The notes: generated by a model from the letters alone, not told the origin. 11,848 bases of DNA from an uncultured Eubacterium sp. (GCA_902462495.1 CABQCC010000048.1:1-11848), one strand, 5' to 3'. Counted from the stretch's first letter, positions 1-6,406 are shown. Program-made: numbers and translations.

Positions 1-2
1 AG

Positions 3-1031
3 GAGGGCTACGAGGTTGTTCTTATTAACTTCGGTCTTTCGGGCAAATCGTTCATTCCTATGCTTATCGGCACAGGCTGTGGCGTTCCTGCCGTTATGGC
101 TTCTCGTACAATCGAAAACGAGCGTGACCGCCGTATGACAATTATGACAACAACTTTCATTCCTTGCTCTGCTAAGCTTCCTGTCATCGGACTTATCGCA
201 GGTGCATGCTTCGGCGGAAGCGGTTGGATAGCAACTTCGGCTTACTTCATCGGTGTTGCCGCTATCATCGTTTCGGGTATTATGCTCAAGAAAACAAAGA
301 TTTTCTCAGGCGACCCTGCTCCGTTCGTAATGGAACTTCCGGCATACCACTTGCCGACAGTCGGCAGCGTGCTCCGTTCAACTTGGGAGCGTGCTTGGTC
401 ATTTATCAAAAAAGCAGGTACAGTTATCACACTTGCAACAATCCTTATCTGGTTCTTGCAGGCATTCACCTTTAAGGGCGGATTCCAAATGACAGACGAT
501 ATGGACATTTCAATTCTTGCATACATCGGCAAGGCATTCTGCTGGTTGTTCGTTCCACTCGGTTGGGGCGGTTGGAAACCTGCCGTTGCAAGCGTTACAG
601 GTCTTATCGCAAAAGAAAATGTTGTTGGCACATTCGGCATTCTCTATCACTTTGCAGGCGAACTTGCAGAAAACGGTGATGAAATCTGGAGCAACTTTGC
701 AAAGGACCTCAATACACTCAGCGGCGGACATGCAAGCCTCGCAGCTTACAGCTTCCTCATTTTCAACCTTTTGTGTGCTCCTTGCTTCGCAGCAATCGGC
801 GCTATCAAGAGAGAAATGAACAATGCAAAGTGGACTTGGTTTGCTATCGGCTACCAATGCGGATTTGCTTACATCATCGGTCTTATCGTATATCAGTTCG
901 GCATCGCATTTGCAGGTACACCGAATGTTATCGGTTTGATTGCCGCAATTGTTCTTACCGTAGGTATCCTCTACTTACTCTTCAGAAAGAATAAGTATGA
1001 CGACAACAAATTGACAGTTAAATCAAAGTAA
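3..1031 (+). CDS. feoB: Ferrous iron transporter FeoB, C-terminal part (5' truncated by window edge)
   Basis: FeoB is the inner-membrane Fe(II) permease, with an N-terminal GTPase domain and a polytopic C-terminal transport domain. Only the transport part is visible: the frame is open from base 3 and gives about 342 residues, so the GTPase domain lies outside the window. The visible part opens with the conserved FeoB core (GLSGKSFIPMLIG, then GCGVPAVMASRTIENERDRR), followed by a TIM..F.PCSAKLPV stretch matching the usual SCGARLPV segment. Several hydrophobic segments follow, including AKENVVGTFGILY, which corresponds to the second Gate region. The C-terminus is lysine-rich. The Met at base 60 is internal, not a start. 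A FeoB-associated small protein follows about 30 nt downstream, as is usual in Firmicutes feo operons. Identity is secure. Confidence 0.96.
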   Translation, partial: EGYEVVLINFGLSGKSFIPMLIGTGCGVPAVMASRTIENERDRRMTIMTTTFIPCSAKLPVIGLIAGACFGGSGWIATSAYFIGVAAIIVSGIMLKKTKIFSGDPAPFVMELPAYHLPTVGSVLRSTWERAWSFIKKAGTVITLATILIWFLQAFTFKGGFQMTDDMDISILAYIGKAFCWLFVPLGWGGWKPAVASVTGLIAKENVVGTFGILYHFAGELAENGDEIWSNFAKDLNTLSGGHASLAAYSFLIFNLLCAPCFAAIGAIKREMNNAKWTWFAIGYQCGFAYIIGLIVYQFGIAFAGTPNVIGLIAAIVLTVGILYLLFRKNKYDDNKLTVKSK

Positions 1032-1048
1032 TTTATTACATAACAAAA

Positions 1049-1055
1049 CGAGGTG
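1049..1055 (+). promoter_or_regulatory. Ribosome binding site that sets the start of the Feo-associated gene
   Basis: The sequence CGAGGTG lies 6 nt before a GTG at 1062. An in-frame GTG at 1053 falls inside this Shine-Dalgarno match and so cannot use it. The start at 1062 also gives the N-terminus (MIEFLKQN) expected for FeoB-associated small membrane proteins. Confidence 0.7.
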
Positions 1056-1061
1056 ATTCTT

Positions 1062-1457
1062 GTGATTGAATTTCTAAAACAAAACATGTACACAATCATT
1101 GTGCTTGCCGTACTTATAGTTATAGTTGCTCTCATCATAAGAAGTCTTGTAAACAAAAAAGGCGGAGGCTGTACGGGAGATTGTTCCTCCTGCGGCGGAA
1201 GCTGTTCATCGGCAGGCGGTTCAAAATATATGGTGAAAACAACGCTTGCGGTTGACGGAATGATGTGCTCGATGTGCGAAAGTCATTTGCAAGACGCAAT
1301 CAGAGCGAACTTTGATGTGAAAAAAGTGAAAGCAAGCCACCAAAAAGGCACAATAACCATCATAAGCAAACACCGCCTCGATGAAGAAAAACTGAAGAAT
1401 GTAATTAGAGAGACAGGCTATACATTACAAAATATACAATTCGAATTAGCAATGTAG
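1062..1457 (+). CDS. FeoB-associated Cys-rich membrane protein fused to a heavy-metal-associated (HMA) domain
   Basis: This is a 131-residue protein using GTG at 1062; a GTG three codons upstream overlaps the ribosome binding site and is less likely. Residues about 1-30 form one hydrophobic membrane helix, followed by a basic NKK stop-transfer segment. Next is a Gly/Cys-rich stretch with Cys37, 41, 44 and 48. This layout is that of the FeoB-associated Cys-rich membrane proteins encoded after feoB in Firmicutes. Residues about 57-128 then resemble an HMA (CopZ/MerP-like) ferredoxin fold with the metal-binding motif GMMCSMC (Cys69, Cys72) and a closing ETGY-type segment. Family members are usually only about 50-70 residues and lack the HMA part. 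The likely role is metal binding or delivery at the membrane next to FeoB, but the metal and direction are inferred. It is probably co-transcribed with feoB, whose stop lies 30 nt upstream. Confidence 0.82.
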   Translation: MIEFLKQNMYTIIVLAVLIVIVALIIRSLVNKKGGGCTGDCSSCGGSCSSAGGSKYMVKTTLAVDGMMCSMCESHLQDAIRANFDVKKVKASHQKGTITIISKHRLDEEKLKNVIRETGYTLQNIQFELAM

Positions 1458-1504
1458 TAATCCCTTCCAAATACTCCGAGTCTATTTCTCTTTTACAATA
1501 CCAA

Positions 1505-1535
1505 AGCCCGTGCAGACATCCCACCTGCACGGGCT
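1505..1535. terminator. Hairpin between convergent genes, probable bidirectional terminator
   Basis: A perfect 11-bp GC-rich stem (AGCCCGTGCAG with CTGCACGGGCT) encloses a 9-nt loop. It lies 47 nt after the plus-strand Feo-associated stop and 11 nt after the minus-strand EcsC-family stop, so it can serve both. The T-tracts are weak on each side (TAAAATATTGCTTTATTT on plus, TTTGGTATTGT on minus), so termination may be incomplete. Confidence 0.7.
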
Positions 1536-1546
1536 AAAATATTGCT

Positions 1547-2233
1547 TTATTTGCTTAATTCTGCTTCCACTTCAACATCATCGTCTATTTGTGCAATTCC
1601 GTCAAAGAACATTTTATACGCTCTATCAGCTATAATTTTAGTTTCTGTCAAATCTAATCCACCGTTTATAATTGCACCTACACCGGGAATCATTTTTCCA
1701 AGATTAATTATACCTTTTTCGCCAAATTTCGTCAAAAGTCTAAATCCAACCTTTTGGTTAATCTTAATACAAACTTCACCGGGAATCTTTTTTATAGCTG
1801 ATAAAGCAAGTTTTTCACCAAATTTGATTCCAATACCTTTAAAAATTTCATTAACAGAAATACCTGCAAGGCAAGCATATACCAGAGTCTGAACTTGATC
1901 ATTATCTAATTCGTACCCTGCCATTTTTGCTGTACAAGCAATCATTCTCATTTGTACATAAAGAACACTTCCTATATTTGCAGGAATAGTTACTGGCATT
2001 GCAATTAATCCACCAAAACCATTAATAAAACCAGATGTAGTACATTTAGCAATTTGATATTTTTGCATAGTTTTTACAGCTTTTTCAACATCCGGTTCTT
2101 TAGAAAGATAATCATCCGCCATCTTGTTTACTGACGGAATTGCTTTACCTTTTCCCTCTAAACATTTATTATAACATACATCTAAAACTTTCATAATATC
2201 TTCTTGAGATATTTTTTCTTTTAAATTTTTCAT
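1547..2233 (-). CDS. EcsC family protein
   Basis: This encodes 228 residues. The start at 2233 is supported by an AGGAG ribosome binding site 6-7 nt upstream. The central part, residues about 68-130, has the EcsC-family pattern: a Gly-rich turn (INGFGGLIAMPVTIPANIG), then a long helix with Q-R-I/A-like spacing (YVQMRMIACTAKMAGYELD), then a hydrophobic helix. A second conserved block, MIPGVGAIINGGLD, lies at residues about 181-194. The C-terminus is acidic (QIDDDVEVEAELSK). EcsC is named for the third gene of the Bacillus ecs ABC transporter locus, but its biochemical role is not established, and there is no EcsA/EcsB here. The helices may be membrane-associated; I see no signal peptide. The gene is visibly richer in A/T and in AT-ending codons than its neighbours, and it stands alone between terminators. 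Family assignment is good; function is unknown. Confidence 0.82.
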   Translation of the reverse strand: MKNLKEKISQEDIMKVLDVCYNKCLEGKGKAIPSVNKMADDYLSKEPDVEKAVKTMQKYQIAKCTTSGFINGFGGLIAMPVTIPANIGSVLYVQMRMIACTAKMAGYELDNDQVQTLVYACLAGISVNEIFKGIGIKFGEKLALSAIKKIPGEVCIKINQKVGFRLLTKFGEKGIINLGKMIPGVGAIINGGLDLTETKIIADRAYKMFFDGIAQIDDDVEVEAELSK

Positions 2234-2281
2234 AAAAGCTCCTTTCTATTTCATAATAGTGCTTGTAAATTTTGCGAATAT

Positions 2282-2309
2282 AAAAAAGCGTACAGCCGAG
2301 GCTGTACGC
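2282..2309 (-). terminator. Intrinsic terminator in the leader of the EcsC-family gene
   Basis: On the minus strand a GCGTACAGCC...GGCTGTACGC stem (9-10 bp, tight loop at 2297-2300) is followed directly by six T residues (2282-2287). It faces the direction of the EcsC-family gene and lies about 50 nt before that gene's start. It therefore either ends a separate small RNA made from about 2455 to 2282, or acts as an attenuator in the gene's 5' leader. On the plus strand there is no T-tract. Confidence 0.75.
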
Positions 2310-2332
2310 AAAAAACGCATAGCTCAACTGTC

Positions 2333-2453
2333 GCCAAACAAACTTACAAACTATCGAAATGAACGGTATGCAAATTAAGAGCATGCATTTTTATCAAAAG
2401 ATAAAAATAGCATACCTGTTCATTAAAAATATTAATTTATAAGTTTATTTGGC
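2333..2453 (-). ncRNA. Candidate structured RNA or leader element upstream of the EcsC-family gene
   Basis: A nested inverted repeat folds into three helices on the minus strand. The outer helix pairs 2436-2453 with 2333-2350 over 18 bp. The two positions that are A/C mismatches in plus-strand RNA (2339/2447 and 2347/2439) are G-U wobbles in minus-strand RNA. The middle helix pairs 2410-2424 with 2358-2371 over 14 bp with one bulged base. The inner hairpin pairs 2400-2408 with 2387-2395 over 9 bp with a 4-nt loop. The inner hairpin can also extend using 2410-2415 with 2381-2386, which competes with the middle helix, so two folds are mutually exclusive. A terminator follows at 2282-2309. I cannot match it to a known riboswitch class. 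It could instead be the relic of a small mobile element. Confidence 0.45.
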
Positions 2454-2459
2454 ATTTTC

Positions 2460-2488
2460 AGTTTATCATAATATCACATTAATTGCAA
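2460..2488 (-). promoter_or_regulatory. Weak candidate promoter for the structured RNA / EcsC-family gene
   Basis: On the minus strand, TTGCAA (2483-2488) and TAAACT (2460-2465) are separated by 17 bp. Each hexamer matches sigma-A consensus at 4 of 6 positions. The predicted start, near 2453, falls at the first base of the outer helix of the structured element. That fits, but the promoter is weak on sequence alone. Confidence 0.3.
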
Positions 2489-2494
2489 GTATGC

Positions 2495-2536
2495 GTACAA
2501 AAAAGAAGTCAGGATTTTCTGACTTCTTTTTTGTAC
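2495..2536. terminator. Perfect 18-bp hairpin, likely terminator of the mgsA-hisS-aspS-yfbR operon
   Basis: An 18-bp perfect inverted repeat (2495-2512 with 2519-2536) encloses a 6-nt loop. Its arms carry six A and six T residues, so on either strand a GAAGTCAG/CTGACTTC core is followed by TTTTTT. It lies about 105 nt after the yfbR stop on the minus strand and is the first good terminator after that operon. It would also block plus-strand transcription. Confidence 0.8.
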
Positions 2537-2625
2537 CGTAGGGGCGAACTGCGTTCGCCTATAGGAAGATAATATATTCCTCTACAAATCAAAAAGAAAA
2601 GAGGCGACCAAAGGTCGCCCCTACG
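2537..2625. repeat. 89-bp palindromic repeat element (MITE/REP-like)
   Basis: The element begins with CGTAGGGGCGA (2537-2547) and ends with its exact reverse complement (2615-2625), giving 11-bp terminal inverted repeats. Each end also folds alone: GGCGAA/TTCGCC at 2543-2559, and GGCGACC/GGTCGCC at 2603-2619. The middle is AT-rich and non-coding. GTAGGGGCGA-type intergenic repeats are familiar to me from many gut Firmicutes genomes, but copy number cannot be checked here. It sits between the yfbR stop and the operon terminator. I see no clear target-site duplication. Confidence 0.65.
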
Positions 2626-2640
2626 ATATATCATTTCATA

Positions 2641-3231
2641 TCATTTTGTGTGTTCATCAAGGGTGAGATAGTAGGCCTTGAGGAAGTGCTCGGAGAAGTA
2701 TTTTACCTCCGGCATATCGATGTCGGTGATTTTTTGTTCCTGTGCCTTGAGGGCAATGTCAAATTCTTTGTTGCCCATTCTGTTTTCCTCAATGCACTTG
2801 ATGAGAGCCGAGATTTTGTCGGCAGCCTTAACAAGCTTCCACAGCTCTTTTTCGTCCTCGTTCGGCTCGAACAAAGAGTTATATTTTGCCCTGTAATCAT
2901 CAGGGAGCATTGCAAGAAGTCGTTGACCGGCAACAGCCTCTATATTCTTATAAACACTTTTTATATCATCATTATAATACTTAACGGGAGTTGGCATATC
3001 ACCTGTGATAACCTCGGTTGTGTCGTGATACAACGCAAGCACGGCAACTCTGTTTTCGTCATAATCCTTGCCAAATTCCTTTTTGCCGATAAGTGCAAGT
3101 GCATGTGCAATAACAGCAACGCTGTGGCTGTGCTCGGCAATATTTTCCTTTTGAGTGTTCGGCATAAGTGCCCAACGGTCAATATACTTCATTCTGTTGA
3201 CCATTGCGAAAAAGCTGTAATTATCACTCAT
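2641..3231 (-). CDS. yfbR: 5'-deoxynucleotidase, YfbR-type HD hydrolase
   Basis: YfbR-type enzymes are metal-dependent HD phosphohydrolases that remove phosphate from deoxyribonucleoside 5'-monophosphates in the cytoplasm. With the ATG at 3231 the protein has 196 residues, close to the E. coli enzyme (199). The metal ligands are present: His34 (AEHSHS), His69-Asp70 (YHDTTEV) and Asp138 (AADKIS). So are Arg19-Trp20 (DRWALM), used in substrate recognition, and Glu73/Asp78 in EVITGDMPTPVKY. All are offset by exactly one from E. coli numbering, which supports this start over an in-frame GTG at 3240 that lies only about 3 nt from the AAGG ribosome binding site. The start overlaps the aspS stop by 8 nt (ATGAGTGA), so translation is probably coupled. 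It is the last gene of the operon. Family assignment is firm; the exact nucleotide preference is not visible. Confidence 0.92.
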   Translation of the reverse strand: MSDNYSFFAMVNRMKYIDRWALMPNTQKENIAEHSHSVAVIAHALALIGKKEFGKDYDENRVAVLALYHDTTEVITGDMPTPVKYYNDDIKSVYKNIEAVAGQRLLAMLPDDYRAKYNSLFEPNEDEKELWKLVKAADKISALIKCIEENRMGNKEFDIALKAQEQKITDIDMPEVKYFSEHFLKAYYLTLDEHTK

Positions 3232-5014
3232 CGTCTTCACTCACCTTAATATCAATTCCAAGTTCGCCGAGTTGAACATCATCAATATATGACGGCGCAC
3301 CGCTCATAAGCTCACTTGCATTTTGTACTTTAGGGAATGCGATAACATCACGGAGCGAATCAGCACCGCAGATAAGCATTGCAAGACGGTCAAGACCGAT
3401 ACCCATACCACCGTGAGGAGGAGCGGCATAGTGATAAGCATCAACAAGGAAGCCGAACTTTGCATCGATTTCTTCCTGTTCCATTCCGAGAAGCTCAAAC
3501 ATCTTGGTTTGAAGTTCGCAATCGGTAATTCTCATTGAGCCTGAGGAAAGTTCTGTGCCGTTGAGCACAAGGTCGAATGCCTGAGCCTTAACCTTTGACT
3601 TGTCGGTATCAAGATACTGAATACTCTCCTCCATTGGCATTGTAAACGGATGGTGAGCAGCAACCCACTCGCCTGTTTCCTCGTCCATTTCAAAGAACGG
3701 CATTTCTGTAATCCAAAGGAAATTCCACTTACCTTGCGGAATAAGGTCAAGTTCTTTGGCAACTGCAAGACGAAGTGCGCCCATAATTGTGAGAGCCTTG
3801 CGTGTTTTGTCGCTTACGATAAGAACAACATCGCCCTGCTCTGCACCGAGAGTTGAAAGGAGTTCTTCAAGTTCTCCGTCCTTGAGGAATTTTGCAAATG
3901 AGCAATTTGGTGCTTCGTCTGCCCAACGAACATATGCAAGACCCTTTGCACCGATACCCTTTGCAAACTCTGTGAGCTTGTCAATCTTCTTTCTTGTGTA
4001 TGTTGAAGCGGCGTTCTTTGCAACGATAGCCTTAACAGCACCACCGTCTGCAATTGCACTCTTGAACACAACAAAATCGGTTTTGTCTGCCCAATCTGAA
4101 ATATCCTCGATAAGCATATCAAAACGGGTGTCAGGCTTGTCCGAACCGTATTTATTCATAGCATCGGCAAAAGTCATACGAGGAAGCGGAGCTTCAATGT
4201 TTACATCAATAGTTTGCTTCATAAGCTTTGAGATAAAGCCCTCTGCCATATCCATAATATCGTCACAATCAACAAAGCTCATTTCAAGATCGATTTGAGT
4301 AAATTCAGGCTGACGGTCTGCACGCAAGTCCTCATCACGGAAGCAACGAGCAAGCTGAATGTATCTGTCAAAGCCTGCAATCATTGTAAGTTGCTTATAA
4401 ATCTGCGGTGACTGTGGCAAAGCATAGAACTTGCCGTTGTGAATTCTTGACGGAACAACATAGTCACGAGCGCCCTCCGGAGTTGACTTAATCATCATCG
4501 GAGTTTCAATCTCGATAAAGTCGTTTGCATAGAAATACTCTCTTGCAATCTTTGCGATTTCGTGACGCATAAGAATGTTCTTTGTAAGTTTTTCGTTACG
4601 AAGATTGAGATATCTGTATTTAAGAGTGGTTTCGTCACCGACTTTCTCGCTCTTTTCAATCTCGAAAGGAGGAGTTTTTGCCTTTGAAACAACGCGGAAA
4701 TCGTTTACGATAACTTCGATTTCGCCTGTCGGAATGTCCTTGTTCTTGCTTTCTCTCTCTGCAACAACACCTGTTGCGGCAACAACATATTCACTTCTTA
4801 CCGACTGTGCATCGGCAAAAATTGCCCTGTCTGTTTGGTCGTTGAACGAAAGCTGAATGATACCTGTTCTGTCACGCAAGTCAATAAAGATGAGGTTGCC
4901 CAAATCTCTTTGACGCTGTACCCAGCCGAAAACAGTGATTGTTTGACCGACATTTGAGATGTCAAACTTTGCACAATAATCTGTGCGCTTCATACCCTTA
5001 ATTGAATTAGTCAT
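3224..5014 (-). CDS. aspS: Aspartyl-tRNA synthetase
   Basis: This enzyme charges tRNA-Asp with aspartate. It is 596 residues, standard for bacterial-type class IIb AspRS. The N-terminal OB-fold anticodon-binding domain covers about 10-110 (GWVQRQRDLGNLIFIDLRDR). Class II motif 2 is at about 225-247 (FRDEDLRADRQPEFTQ), the bacterial GAD insertion is about 290-420, and motif 3 is at 536-546 (GMGIGLDRLAM). The HHPFTMP and GTELSSGSMRI blocks are also present. The start is the ATG at 5014, preceded by GGAGG with 8-nt spacing; a TTG at 5029 is in frame but overlaps that site. The start overlaps the hisS stop by 8 nt (ATGACTAA). Leu38 and Lys90 occupy the positions that, as I recall, separate discriminating (Leu, Lys) from non-discriminating (His, Gly) bacterial AspRS. 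This suggests an enzyme specific for tRNA-Asp. Confidence 0.97.
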   Translation of the reverse strand: MTNSIKGMKRTDYCAKFDISNVGQTITVFGWVQRQRDLGNLIFIDLRDRTGIIQLSFNDQTDRAIFADAQSVRSEYVVAATGVVAERESKNKDIPTGEIEVIVNDFRVVSKAKTPPFEIEKSEKVGDETTLKYRYLNLRNEKLTKNILMRHEIAKIAREYFYANDFIEIETPMMIKSTPEGARDYVVPSRIHNGKFYALPQSPQIYKQLTMIAGFDRYIQLARCFRDEDLRADRQPEFTQIDLEMSFVDCDDIMDMAEGFISKLMKQTIDVNIEAPLPRMTFADAMNKYGSDKPDTRFDMLIEDISDWADKTDFVVFKSAIADGGAVKAIVAKNAASTYTRKKIDKLTEFAKGIGAKGLAYVRWADEAPNCSFAKFLKDGELEELLSTLGAEQGDVVLIVSDKTRKALTIMGALRLAVAKELDLIPQGKWNFLWITEMPFFEMDEETGEWVAAHHPFTMPMEESIQYLDTDKSKVKAQAFDLVLNGTELSSGSMRITDCELQTKMFELLGMEQEEIDAKFGFLVDAYHYAAPPHGGMGIGLDRLAMLICGADSLRDVIAFPKVQNASELMSGAPSYIDDVQLGELGIDIKVSEDDE

Positions 5015-6356
5015 TATTTTGTCCTCCAAGAAATAGTGAATTAAAATCGAATGCCTCGCCGTTGATTTCCAAATCCTTGAGTTGGCTGTCGAGTGTTATG
5101 CTGTAGAATCCCGAAACAAAGGTTTCAAGGCTGATATTGCTTTGCTCGCCTGTTGCCATATCCTTGAGGACTGCCGATTTTGTATCCACCTCGTTGTCGC
5201 CGATAACAACATTGTATTTTGCATTAATCTTGTCGGCATATTTCATCTGCGCACGAAGTGATCTGCCGTTCAAATCATAAACAACGCTGTATCCCTCGTC
5301 ACGCATATCTTTTGCAATTTCCACTGCCTTGAGTGTTGCTTTGTCGCCCATAGCAACAATGAACAAATCAGGACGGGACGGTTCAGGGAATTCGCAACCC
5401 TGTGCTTCCATAACAAGCTGGAGTCTTTCAAGTCCCATAGCAAAGCCGAGTGACGGTGTGTGCTGACCGCCGAGTTCCTCGATAAGTCCGTCATATCTGC
5501 CACCGCCACATACAGTGCCCTGTGCACCGATAGAATTAGCAACAAATTCAAAAACAGTTTTTGTATAGTAATCAAGTCCTCTTACGATTTGAGGATTTAC
5601 GATATATTCGATATTCATAGCGTCAAGGTAGCTCTTTGTTTTTTCAAAATGCTCCTTGCACTCATCACAAAGATAATCAAGAACAACCGGAGCGTCCTTT
5701 GCGATTTCGCTGCAAACAGGACTTTTGCAGTCAAGAATACGCATTGGGTTGCGGTCAAGTCTATCACGGCAAGTGTCGCAAAGTTCATCAACTCTTGAAG
5801 CAAAATATTCCTTGAGTGCCTTGTGATATTCCGCACGGCAAGTTGGGCAACCGATTGAATTAAGTTCAAGGTGCAAATCCTTTACGCCGAGTTCATCAAA
5901 AATCTGCTTTGCAAGTGCAATCATCTCTGCATCGGCAAGAGGTGAAGTTGCGCCGAAACATTCAATACCGAATTGGTGGAATTCACGAAGTCTGCCTGCC
6001 TGTGGCTTTTCGTAGCGATAGCAAGAAGTGAGGTAGCAAATCTTTTGCGGAAGAGCCTCGTTTGAAAGACCGTTTTCCAAAAATGATCTTGCCGCACCTG
6101 CTGTGCCCTCCGGACGAAGTGTGATTGAACGACCGCCCTTGTCGTCAAATGTGTACATCTCTTTTTGTACAACATCTGTTGTGTCGCCAACGCCTCTTTG
6201 GAAAAGCTCGGTGTGTTCAAACACAGGAGTTCTCATTTCTTTGTAGCCAAAATTTTCGGCAACTGTGAGGCAAGTGGCCTCGATATATTGATTTTTGTAC
6301 ACTTCGGACGGCAAAACATCCTTTGTGCCCTTGATAGCTTTTGTTATAAGTGCCAT
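5007..6356 (-). CDS. hisS: Histidyl-tRNA synthetase
   Basis: This enzyme attaches histidine to tRNA-His in the cytoplasm. At 449 residues it is somewhat longer than the usual 420 or so. It begins AIKGTKDVLP, the typical HisRS N-terminus. Motif 2 lies at about 108-130 (CYRYEKPQAGRLREFHQFG). The histidine-binding signatures are RGLDYYTKTVFE (259-270) and CGGGRYDGL (283-291), and motif 3 is GFAMGLERL (304-312). The anticodon-binding domain follows from about 328. The insertion domain holds four Cys pairs (170/173, 193/196, 210/215, 230/233), a pattern I associate with clostridial HisRS and possible zinc binding. The C-terminus carries an extra 25 or so residues. The ATG at 6356 has AGGAG about 7 nt upstream. 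The gene follows mgsA by 69 nt and overlaps aspS. No T-box leader is visible. Confidence 0.97.
   Translation of the reverse strand: MALITKAIKGTKDVLPSEVYKNQYIEATCLTVAENFGYKEMRTPVFEHTELFQRGVGDTTDVVQKEMYTFDDKGGRSITLRPEGTAGAARSFLENGLSNEALPQKICYLTSCYRYEKPQAGRLREFHQFGIECFGATSPLADAEMIALAKQIFDELGVKDLHLELNSIGCPTCRAEYHKALKEYFASRVDELCDTCRDRLDRNPMRILDCKSPVCSEIAKDAPVVLDYLCDECKEHFEKTKSYLDAMNIEYIVNPQIVRGLDYYTKTVFEFVANSIGAQGTVCGGGRYDGLIEELGGQHTPSLGFAMGLERLQLVMEAQGCEFPEPSRPDLFIVAMGDKATLKAVEIAKDMRDEGYSVVYDLNGRSLRAQMKYADKINAKYNVVIGDNEVDTKSAVLKDMATGEQSNISLETFVSGFYSITLDSQLKDLEINGEAFDFNSLFLGGQNND
5023..5027 (-). promoter_or_regulatory. Ribosome binding site inside hisS that sets the aspS start
   Basis: A full GGAGG on the minus strand lies 8 nt before the ATG at 5014 and within the last codons of hisS. 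It selects 5014 over the upstream in-frame TTG at 5029, and its position before an 8-nt stop/start overlap suggests translational coupling of the two synthetases. Confidence 0.8.
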
Positions 6357-6381
6357 AGCTGTTCTCCTATATACAACATTT

Positions 6382-6406
6382 GAGGTGCAAGTTTTTCTTG
6401 CACCTC
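6382..6406. terminator. Hairpin in the mgsA-hisS gap
   Basis: A perfect 10-bp stem (GAGGTGCAAG with CTTGCACCTC) encloses a 5-nt loop. On the minus strand it lies between the mgsA stop and the hisS ribosome binding site and is followed by a weak T-rich run (AAATGTTGTATATA), so it could partly terminate mgsA transcripts or protect processed ends. On the plus strand it is followed by GTTATTATAATTT. It is not a T-box. Confidence 0.5.

Noticed and set aside
2169..2384. 71-residue minus-strand frame spanning the EcsC-family start and the upstream terminator
   Set aside because: It runs through the terminator hairpin and overlaps the EcsC start in another frame; no ribosome binding site.
2304..2498. 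Long-range antiterminator pairing of GTACGC (2493-2498) with the terminator arm
   Set aside because: Only six bases, and the partner lies upstream of the most plausible transcript start and inside the 18-bp hairpin.
2650..3249. 199-residue plus-strand open frame antisense to yfbR
   Set aside because: It is a shadow of the conserved YfbR frame, has no family resemblance and no ribosome binding site.
3756..4298. 180-residue plus-strand open frame antisense to aspS
   Set aside because: Ser/Ala-rich composition reflects the opposite strand of aspS; no motif and no ribosome binding site.
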